64,000 nucleotides of DNA, taken from contig CM082592.2 in assembly GCA_040954595.2 (NCBI GenBank), forward strand, positions 1,550,001 to 1,614,000, read 5' to 3'. Below, piece by piece: positions 56,040 through 64,000 of this stretch (position 1 is its first letter; each line of letters opens with the position of its first letter). The position numbers and the translations under genes are program-made. The notes beneath the pieces were generated by a model, which saw only the letters and a list, made by a program, of their open reading frames with translations, did no database searches and had not been told where the DNA came from. Source of the stretch: Balanoglossus misakiensis (taxonomy: Eukaryota > Hemichordata).

Positions 56040-58165
56040 TTAGAACAATGGCCCTTTAAATAATGTGAGTAAACAACACACGGTCCAAATTTGTGTTGCT
56101 GAACCAGCCAGACTAAGAGGTAAAACAGAATCAAAAATGTGATATTCTTTGACTCGTCTAATGGCACGCTCCACATGGATTCTTACGCGAGCAATCTCTT
56201 GAGTTTCCTCCACTTCACCTGTGGTGAACTGCCCTCTTGTAGCAGTGAGGAAAGGTGGTATATTAAGAGTTGCGTTCCGTGTACACAAGAGATCCTGAAT
56301 GACAAAACCCTTGTCTGGCATCACGCTGTCCCCTGGCTCACACAAATCAATAATGCCACTTTGTTTAGTGATTTCTTTATCAGAAATCGACCCTGCATAT
56401 AGCCCTGACACAAAACTTGGACACCCTGAAGGGGTAATACCAACAAGACCTTTAAAAGTCGTCGTGCTCTTATAGTTGGAATAAAATTCAGAATTAAGAC
56501 TCAGAGAGGAAGGTGTTTGCACTTTCACTTCTGTGCAGTCTAAAATAACACGTGTAGATGGATAAATATCTCTAAAACATTCAGGCATACATTGATCAAT
56601 CTTAGCCCTACTTGGCCATATGGGAAGCGAACCCAGCTGAAAATAAAGAAAATTACTCCAGGTAATAATTGTACGACTTACTGTAGACTGAGATATGTTA
56701 AATCGTACAGCAATATCTTGCTGAAACAAACCCAATCTCACTTTCACTAGAAATAAAAAGAACTGGTCAATAAGTGGCAGACTTTCCTGGCGAAATGAAA
56801 CATCAGTGAGAATGTTGTCACTACTGCCACTCCTTTGTCTTTGTATTTGTGTCCATCTCGTCATTTTCTCTGCTGGTGGTTTCAACTGCTCAAAGACATC
56901 AAGCAGCAACTCATAAGTTTCAAATCCTGTGTAAAATTTAATCATTTGTGGATCATTGGAAAATCTCTGAGCACAAAATTTATGGATGGATAACACACTT
57001 ATTTTTTTTTCAAGTTCCTCAATGTAAGTTGCTGCTTGTTGAAGCCTCTCCTCAGTAGTTGACAGGTAGTCATGGTCAGTAGCACTAGCTTGATGTGTAC
57101 ATATATGCCTTTCAGGTTCACCATCACTGTCTCTTTCATCGTTCACCCTAAAAAAAGAAATTAAAAAAAAAGAGTTAAAGAGAAAAAGATAACACTTTAG
57201 CTTGTCTACCTGGGCTATAATTCATTTTAGCCTCACATAATGCACGTTTGAACAAACAGACAGCGTTGAGAATATCATGTTTTTAAACACAGGTGACAGA
57301 TGAGTGACAGCTATCAAATTTTATGGGCAAAAAAAAAAGTTTAAAATTTCTCTGAGTCTATGATGAAACATAAACCTACCTGTCACTTCTTGCATCTGGA
57401 CTTACTAGTTGTCGTTTTCTTGGTGGTTTACGAATGGGAATGTCCTTTGTCCAACTGAATACTGTAGGTACAGCATTTTTGACCAAACATCTCATCCCTG
57501 TCAAGGTTCTCGTACAATCTTCTGGTTTGAAATGAACTGAGCATACTTTGGTATGTGGTTTGATCTACAAAAAGAAAGAAAGAAAACACAGCTGTTAACT
57601 CCAGCCTTGTTCAAGGAAACAACACCACAGCCATGCTGGAGCTTGAACACATGATCAGCGATACACCAGCCCAACACCAAGGCTACAATCATTGCAGCTA
57701 CCTGTGCGCTTGTAGTACATGTACATTTTGAAACCATACAAATCCCACAAACATATGACCAAAAACAACCAGTTTATTCAGCAACTTCGACCCTCGCGCT
57801 ACCAACAAAGAAGACAAATCTTGTTTTCCTTCCAAAACGATTAGAAGAAAAGGCGTAAATGACTGACAATACTAGTATCGTGACAGTGATAAACAACACC
57901 GAAGTTGCGCTGCGCGTACGACAGTCAACGATGATATGTACGGACAAAATGTCGTTCACAACTCCATCACAGTCGCGCCAAAACTTAAAATCGTGAAAAA
58001 AGCAAGACTTACCTGGAAATTTGGGCCAACATCACGGCGAATAGCTACAATCCACTGTTTCCGAGTAAATGTGTCTGATGGGAAACTGTGGAACGATACT
58101 TCCGGGTCCTTTGTGTATCTTGAATCATTTGCGCACAGCGGAACACAACAATGGTACGCCGCCAT
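56040..58165 (-). CDS. THAP-domain DDE transposase of ISL2EU element (3 exons)
   Basis: Exons 58165-58013, 57564-57380 and 57147-56040 (minus) join in frame to 481 residues. Donors are CAG/GTAAGT and ACAG/GTAGGT; acceptors are TTTGTAG and TTTTTAG. The THAP zinc finger spans exons 1-2: CCVPLC (residues 6-11), W38, VCSVHF and the family-defining AVPTVF box. Exon 3 has a coiled coil (ATYIEELEKKISVL), a helix-turn-helix (FNISQSTVSRTIITW) and an IS5-like DDE_Tnp_4 core: STRVILDCTEVKV (Asp), SVMPDKGFVI (Asp) and IHVERAIRRVKEY (Glu). All expected catalytic residues are present and there are no stops, so the gene may be functional. It faces the nuclease gene convergently. Confidence 0.9.
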
Positions 58166-58193
58166 ATTAATATTAATGACCTGGGAGGGGTTT

Positions 58194-58247
58194 GCGTTAA
58201 GAGCCTCGTTTTGGTTTCAAGATGGATGACGCGTGAATACGGAGTAT
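58194..58247 (-). repeat. Right terminal inverted repeat of ISL2EU-type element
   Basis: Read on minus: ATTCACGCGTCATCCATCTT then CCAAAACGAGGCTCTTAACGC, matching the left end with few mismatches. Confidence 0.82.
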
Positions 58248-59327
58248 AATACGAAATAGCAAAAAGCATTAATCGAATTATTTAGTTTTGGCGGGGATCT
58301 CACCCCATACGCTTGCGGTTTAATTTGGAAACTTTTAAAAAAATCATACGCCACCGTCTTGATGACTAGCCCCTATTGTAATAATGGTATCGCCATGTTT
58401 CGCTGTTTCGCAAAGTATAACTAGCCCAGCTGTTGTAGGTCTGCTTCTAAAAAAATAATGTAATGCACACTCACAAGTGCACAAGTAGTAGTTGAATATG
58501 ACTGACATGGTGACAAAAATATGTCGCCTCTCCCCATACAAATTTATGCTAACCCGTAACTCTTTTCTGACAGAGAATTACGTCATTCCCACTCCTGTTT
58601 CAGTACAATAACGATGATAAAATGTCCTACCATTATGTAGCTGTGTTCAATGACTGTGTCATGACTGTACACATGGATACCCCCTAGTGAATGCTAATAA
58701 AATGTTATCTCATCCCTAGCTCTGTTCAATGATTGTAAATAAATATGTCAATTTCACCCCTAGCTCTGATGCTGGTACACTAAATGCGACATTAACACTA
58801 GAGGACGTGTACTGATCTGCAGTGAACAGATCCCGTGAGGAGTACGGTGCCCAGAGTACGTGTCCTAAAGAGAGAATTTCGCAAGATGATTTTCGGTGCG
58901 GCCTAGCCTAGCCTCACGTATGTTCTATGCGTCAACTGAGTTGTGCGCATGCGTATGACGGAACAAGAATTTCCCTGAGATCATATGCTAATTAGGCTAG
59001 CAACGAACGTTAGCAACGGTGACCCCCTTCATTTTAGCCAATAAAAAATCACGTTTCTCTCGGGGTTAGGGTTATATGAATTAATAATTAGATCCGATCA
59101 CGTCTCGAGGAATCTTAACTAGTGGAGCGGCCAAACCCCAATTTTCATCGCGATTGTGTATTTTGTGATAAAAGCACCAAACTTGGCTCAGATGTGTGTT
59201 ACTGTGTATTTAGCAAATTCAGATAGCGAGCCACTTAATATCTGTTAACGGGTAGCCATGGCAACCATTTTTCAAAATGGCCGCCACTACATTAATCTTT
59301 CCCACAAAATAACGACTAAAGAACACC
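58248..59327. other. Intergenic, with a fragment of the foldback family at its left edge
   Basis: 58255-58311 (AATAGCAAAAAGCATTAATC ... GGGGATCTCACCCC) matches 47800-47850 and the complement of 45590-45645 in the foldback. No other gene or repeat structure is seen up to about 59150, where the dispersed repeat described separately begins. Confidence 0.6.
59150..59327. repeat. Dispersed repeat, left copy
   Basis: GCACCAAACTTGGCTCAGAT, AAATTCAGATAGCGAGCCAC and CCATGGCAACCATTTTTC occur here and in the same order and orientation at about 63055-63185. The foldback at 59334 is inserted in this copy. Confidence 0.8.
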
Positions 59328-59365
59328 AAGGTATATGGCAAGCCTCAGGGGTCTTAAGTATAGCA

Positions 59366-59930
59366 ATAGTAGTATATAATGTTGAAGTAGTACGATTATA
59401 TTTTGATTCGTTAATATATTATATATAAATAGTAGTATATAATGTTGAAGTAGTACGATTATATTTTGATTCGTTAATATATTATAAATAAATAGTAGTA
59501 TATAATGTTGAAGTAGTACGATAATATTTTGATTCGTTAATATATTATAAATAAATAGTAGTATATAATGTTGAAGTAGTACGATTATATTTTGATTCGT
59601 TAATATATTATAAATAAATAGTAGTATATAATGTTAAAGTAGTACGATTATATTTTGATTCGTTAATATATTATAAATAAATAGTAGTATATAATGTTGA
59701 AGTAGTACGATTATATTTTGATTCGTTAATATATTATAAATAAATAGTAGTATATAATGTTGAAGTAGTACGATTATATTTTGATTCGTTAATATATTAT
59801 AAATAAATAGTAGTATATAATGTTGAAGTAGTACGATTATATTTTGATTCGTTAATATATTATAAATAAATAGTAGTATATAATGTTGAAGTAGTACGAT
59901 TATATTTTGATTCGTTAATATATTATGATA
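59366..59930. repeat. 62-bp tandem repeat in left arm (about 9 copies)
   Basis: Unit ATAGTAGTATATAATGTTGA ... TTCGTTAATATATTATAAATA. The copies are nearly identical, with single changes such as GATAATAT and GTTAAAG. Confidence 0.95.
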
Positions 59931-60063
59931 CTTTGCTAGTATTATTATTATTTACTTGTTTACACCCTTCACTTCCACCCCACCAGAGGGCGCACAATTT
60001 TTGCTGTCGGCCATTTTCCGTGTTTTCCGTTTGTTTTGTGTGTCTCAGTCGCAGTCGAATGAG

Positions 60064-60235
60064 ATGGACATCGAGGCAATATTGCAAGAGATAAATTTGG
60101 CAATGAGCGGGTTGAAGCTGCCACCGTTCTTTCCATGACGGAAGGGGAAATAAAGAGATTGGGAGTTACAAGAGCAGGTGATCGAGTGCGACTCCGAGAC
60201 CTTTGCAAGGAAGCAACTCAGCCGTCACCGGCCTA
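60064..60235 (+). pseudogene. SAM-domain-like exon fragment, left arm
   Basis: ATG 60064 gives MDIEAILQEINLAMSG. After a frame change the sequence reads VLSMTEGEIKRLGVTRAGD and RVRLRDLCKEA, the pattern of a sterile alpha motif C-terminal half (LTExxIKxLGVxxxGDRxxL). Upstream CGGCCATTTTCC and a 5'UTR-like stretch suggest capture of a first exon. Frame breaks and truncation make it nonfunctional. The donor gene is unknown. Confidence 0.55.
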
Positions 60236-60370
60236 GCTATGCGTACAGGTCTGTGTGTTCCCGGCGTTACACGGCCTCCACCACAGCCCTGCAAGGCGCC
60301 ATAGAAAAAACTGGTGCTTCTGCGGTCCGGATCCGGACTGCAAAATGGTTTAAACAATTATTCTCCTTTA

Positions 60371-61865
60371 GGGACCGTTCAGTTTTTACGGCCGGGGGGG
60401 GGGGCCGGCAAAATCCAGGGGGGGTCACTTAAATTTTGAAGTCCACAAGGGGGGGGGGGTCATCTGTTTTTTTTAAACGTTTAGGGGGGGTCACATACTT
60501 TTGCCACCAAACTTTTGCTTTTGAGTCCACAAAATTGCAGTTTCGCGCCCTTTATTTTACAAAATTTTATAATGTGGGAGGGGGACACCATTTCCCACAC
60601 CCACCCCCTACATTCTCCGCCACATTTCATTTTTTGTACCAGGGCAGAGTGCTTGCCACCCCAACCCCTTACCCCACCGATGATAATATTTAACAAAGTG
60701 AATACATAAAGGAGAATAATTGTTTAAACCATTTTGCATAACTGATAGTTTCGCGCTGCATCTTCTATATACTAGAAGTTTTATAAATGATGTCATGACG
60801 AAGATGACGCCAAATCTTCTAACTTTGAGTGGAGTGGCAAAAAGTAAAATTGGTCCTCCCAAACATTGAGATAATTTGCTTTTGAGTTCATTAAAATGTA
60901 ACTTTGGGCTACATATTTTACACAATTTTCTTACGTGGGAGGGGGTGTCCCCCTCCCACACCCACCCCCTCCATTCTTCGCCACATTGCATTTCTTCACT
61001 GGTTTGTCTAGTTTACCATGGAAGAATTCTTGCCACCACACCCCCGATGCTTACTTAGTGGAGTGGCAAAATTAAAATTTGTCCTGCCTAACATTGAGTT
61101 AATTTGCTTTTGAGTTCATTAAATTGCAACTTTGAGCACCGTATTTTACAAAATTTTCTTATGTGGGAGAGGGAAACACCCCCTCCCACACCCACCCCCG
61201 GCACTTTTCTTGTTTTTCCGATTCTAGCAACTATTGTATTGACTTGTCATTTTAATTTGTTCATAGATTTCTTTATTGCAACGATATACTATTATATACT
61301 TCAATAAAACTTTAAGAAATTTATAATTGGGGTGTCAGGAGCCTCATACCCTTTATTGCATACAGTGTACATAGGATCAGGACGGCGAATGTTTTGGGCG
61401 TGGGGGGGGGGTCATCATATTTTTGGGTCTGTCAAAGGGGGGGGGCATCATTTTTTGGTCTTGGGTGAAGGGGGGTCGGCATGATTTTGAGAACCGATGA
61501 CACAAACTTGCCGCCCCCCCCCTGCCGTAAAAACTGAACGGTCCCTTATGTATTCACTTTGTTAAATTTTATCATCGGTGGGTTTGGGGTGGCAAGCACT
61601 CTGGCCTGGTTCACTAGACAAACCAGCAAAAAATGACATGTGGCGGATAATGAAGGGGGTGGGTGTGGGAGGGGGTAAAATAAAGGGTGCGAAACTGCAA
61701 TTTTGTGGACGCAAAAGTTCGGTGGCGAAAGTATGTTACCCCCCCCCTAAACGTTTAAAAAAAACAGATGACCCCCCCCCCCTTGTGGACTTCAAAATTC
61801 AAGTGACCCCCCCCCCCCTGGATTTTGCCGCCCCCCCCCCCCGGCCGTAAAAACTGAACGGTCCC
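60371..61865. mobile_element. Nested TTA-flanked elements with GGGACCGTTCAG termini and G/C tracts
   Basis: GGGACCGTTCAGTTTTTACGGC starts at 60371 after TTA. Its complement ends at 61545 before TTA and again at 61865 before TTA. About 60371-60705 is repeated inverted at about 61549-61865. Long G or C runs (60393-60490, 61400-61520, 61738-61850) lie next to the termini. G-rich ends with 3-bp TTA duplications fit non-autonomous PIF/Harbinger-type elements; no transposase is seen. Short open frames here are chance. Confidence 0.65.
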
Positions 61866-61868
61866 TTA

Positions 61869-62070
61869 CCGACTCCAAATATGATGCGATTAACTTGTCC
61901 TAACGTCCGAACCACTCGCGTTTGATTCATTTTTGTGTGTTTACATGTTGAGATCGCCATATTAAATATAAAGCTTACAGCGAGTTTATCTCCATGGGTA
62001 AACAAAAAAGTTTTAGAAAGCGAGCGGTTCGGACGTTAGGACAAGTTAATCGCATCATATTTGGAGTCGG
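61869..62070. mobile_element. 202-bp MITE with about 50-bp inverted repeats and TTA duplication
   Basis: CCGACTCCAAATATGATGCG at 61869 and its complement ending at 62070. The arms match over about 50 bases with about one or two differences. TTA flanks both sides (61866-61868, 62071-62073). PIF/Harbinger-type MITE by termini and duplication length. Confidence 0.85.
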
Positions 62071-62245
62071 TTAGGGGGCAGAAGTAGACAGGTAAAGGAT
62101 TTTGCTTCGATAAAATCGAATTTCGGCCGAAAAAGCTGCAGTCCGGATCCGGACCGCAGAAGCACCAGTTTTTTCTATGGCGCCTTGCAGGGCTGTGGTG
62201 GAGGCTGTGTAACGCCGGGAACACACAGACCTGTACGCAGAGCTA

Positions 62246-62417
62246 GGCCGGTGACGGCTGAGTTGCTTCCTTGCAAAGGTCTCGGAGTCGCACTCGATCA
62301 CCTGCTCTTGTAACTCCCAATCTCTTTATTTCCCCTTCCGTCATGGAAAGAACGGTGGCAGCTTCAACCCGCTCATTGCCAAATTTATCTCCTGCAATAT
62401 TGCCTCGATGTCCATCT
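62246..62417 (-). pseudogene. SAM-domain-like exon fragment, right arm (inverted copy)
   Basis: Reverse complement of the left-arm fragment with a few substitutions (for example TCTCCTGC for TCTTGCAA near the end of ILQEI). Same truncation. Confidence 0.55.
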
Positions 62418-62551
62418 CATTCGACTGCGACTGAGACGCACAAAACAAACGGAAAACACGGAAAATGGCCGACAGCAAAAATTGTGCGCCCTCTGGTGAG
62501 GTGGAAGTGAAGGTTGTAAACAAGTAAATAATAATAATACTAGCAAAGTAT

Positions 62552-62862
62552 CATAATATATTAACGAATCAAAATATAATCGTACTACTTCAACATTATA
62601 TACTACTATTTATTTATAATATATTAACGAATCAAAATATAATCGTACTACTTCAACATTATATACTACTATTTATTTATAATATATTAACGAATCAAAA
62701 TATAATCGTACTACTTCAACATTATATACTACTATTTATTTATAATATATTAACGAATCAAAATATAATCGTACTACTTCAACATTATATACTACTATTT
62801 ATTTATAATATATTAACGAATCAAAATATAATCGCACTACTTCAACATTATATACTACTATT
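62552..62862. repeat. 62-bp tandem repeat in right arm, inverted (about 5 copies)
   Basis: Reverse complement of the left array unit. The copy number differs between arms (about 5 against 9). Confidence 0.95.
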
Positions 62863-62899
62863 GCTATACTTAAGACCCCTGAGGCTTGCCATAAAGGTA

Positions 62900-64000
62900 C
62901 TTTCAGATTATGATATTTGAAACCAGAAACTATAGAAAGGGTGATTTGCAAAGTATTTGTGGTCACCGAAATAGTTATGAATATAGAATAAAGGATAAAA
63001 AACAGTTTAACGTCTACAGTACAGCGGCATAACAAATCGATTGAGCATTTTGTGATACAAGCACCAAACTTGGCTCAGATGTGCATTAATGTGTACTAAA
63101 CAAATTCAGATAGCGAGCCACAATATCTGTTTTTGAGTTTCCATGGCAACCATTTTTTTCATTTTTTTTCAAAATGGCCGCCAATACAGATACTCTCACC
63201 AACAAAATAACAATTATAAAACTCCAAAATAAATTCATATTACAAAATTTGAAACAAGAAACTGCTCAAAGAGTAATTTTCAAAATTTTTATCATCACTT
63301 AACTAGTTAAAGGGGTAAATACAGGATCGAGATTCAGTCGCTAAAGAAATTCAAGTTTGGTAATAACCCCGATTACAACAAACTTAGTTAAAACACTGTA
63401 TAACCATAGGTATATTATAATAGTGACCTGGCATAAACAACATTTTCATAACATTTTGGCATTTTGTGATAAAAGTTTAACAAGTAAACCTCAGTTGATT
63501 CGTTAATTTCCCCATAAAAATATCTGTCATGAACAAAATTCCAAATTTAGTCAACCCAGGAAAAAACGGCATCTTGTTTCTCAACCTTATAAATTGATCT
63601 GACCAGTTTGAATCAGTGCAGAATCTAGCTTTTCTATTTTATCTTCATCAAATGATTCATGCAAATAAAGAATCACTTCCCCATAAAATGATGGCAGAAA
63701 GCCAGTATCATGACAGTCGATTGGTTTGTTAAAGTTACTATAGAAACTAACTATGTCTAGGTTGTATGTACATAGATAGATGTTAGGAATCAAAATCAAA
63801 ATCTGTTTCAAACTTTTCATCCAATACTTGTCCTCGGAAAGTGTTTTGATGAAGTCGCTTGAAGTGCTTTGTATTGCTCATGTTTTCGATAATTTTAATC
63901 GCACCTTGATGATAGTCAGCAGTTCTATTTTGACATGTTATTTTGTGTATTTTTGAACCCCCAAAATCAAAGAATAAAATGATAAAGTGAAAATAAGCTT
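62900..64000. other. Right flank: continuation of dispersed repeats, no firm gene
   Basis: The sequence after the foldback continues the interrupted left repeat. About 63035-63235 is a second copy in direct orientation, and TTTGTGATAAAAG recurs near 63463. The AT-rich remainder shows no recognisable gene. Confidence 0.55.
63587..63820 (-). other. Unidentified 77-codon open frame
   Basis: Reads MKSLKQILILIPNIYLCTYN, then FLPSFYGEVILYLHESFDED. The composition looks protein-like but no motif is recognised and no splice context is clear. It may be chance. Confidence 0.2.

Larger units (their letters stand above)
47972..58247. mobile_element. ISL2EU-type DNA transposon, apparently complete
   Basis: Terminal inverted repeats at about 47972-48025 and 58194-58247 share ATTCACGCGTCA and CCAAAACGAGGCTCT. 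They enclose two convergent spliced genes: a SWIM/YqaJ-nuclease gene on plus (48070-54593) and a THAP/DDE_Tnp_4 transposase gene on minus (58165-56040). This pairing of an IS5-like THAP transposase with a YqaJ-type nuclease is known from ISL2EU transposons of animals. Both start codons lie within about 50 bases of a terminal repeat, so promoters probably sit in or near the termini. Both reading frames are uninterrupted after splicing. Length (10.3 kb) is increased by younger insertions in intron 1. Confidence 0.86.
59334..62893. mobile_element. 3.56-kb foldback transposon with 6-bp target duplication
   Basis: Ends TATGGCAAGCCTCAGGGGTC at 59334 and its exact complement ending at 62893, flanked by AAGGTA at 59328-59333 and 62894-62899. 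From the ends inward both arms carry the 62-bp tandem repeat, then a captured SAM-like exon, then G/C-tract-rich nested elements. No transposase is encoded, so it must be non-autonomous. The superfamily is uncertain; 6-bp duplications are known in Dada and some other groups. Confidence 0.88.

Noticed and set aside
60436-61850. ORFs of 60-127 codons across the G/C-tract region
   Set aside because: Low-complexity Pro/Gly/His-rich translations of homopolymer-rich inverted DNA, open on both strands by composition.

Overview
The window reads as repeat-dense genomic DNA of a multicellular animal. Spliced genes with GT/AG introns, metazoan transposon families (BEL/Pao, Ty3/Gypsy, an ISL2EU-type THAP transposon, hAT and LINE fragments) and a long satellite array all point that way. 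A marine invertebrate such as a lancelet would fit, but no host gene fixes the species. No rRNA, tRNA, CRISPR array or bacterial operon was seen.

Layout. (1) 1-22.0 kb: two near-identical tandem copies of a decayed Ty3/Gypsy-type element (gag, pol fragments, integrase). A PHD finger follows the integrase. In copy 2 this is followed by a broken accessory reading region with a C2H2 finger and a TatD-type nuclease. The pol of both copies is interrupted by the same hAT fragment and a remnant of an ISL2EU-type transposon. Copy 2 also carries a private 1.48 kb replacement. (2) 22.3-28.1 and 39.4-40.9 kb: an array of a 127-bp satellite with a homogenised core, higher-order structure and divergent edges. 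A 278-bp solo-LTR-like insert sits in its first unit. (3) 28.1-39.4 kb: a BEL/Pao retrotransposon with an intact 2,071-codon gag-pol, inserted in the satellite. It is followed by a second LTR plus a truncated second internal region, and then by satellite that repeats the left flank and shows the unoccupied target site. (4) 41.0-44.8 kb: a 29-bp minisatellite and a three-exon integrase-core gene with disabling lesions. (5) 45.5-48.0 kb: a 2.5-kb foldback containing further inverted repeats. (6) 48.0-58.25 kb: an apparently complete ISL2EU-type DNA transposon. Two convergent spliced genes (SWIM/YqaJ nuclease and THAP/DDE transposase) lie between about 54-bp terminal inverted repeats. A 5'-truncated LINE, a palindromic MITE and a strong hairpin lie inside its first intron. 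(7) 59.3-62.9 kb: a 3.56-kb foldback with 62-bp tandem repeats in its arms, a captured SAM-like exon in both arms, a 6-bp target duplication and nested TTA-flanked elements.

How it fits together. Almost everything is mobile DNA nested in mobile DNA. The two elements that look most intact are the BEL element and the ISL2EU-type transposon. The most unusual coding content is the Gypsy-type unit with a PHD reader after the integrase and a zinc-finger/TatD region downstream. Two junctions (near 8976 and 39400) look like either recombination between repeats or concatenation of alternative haplotypes during assembly.
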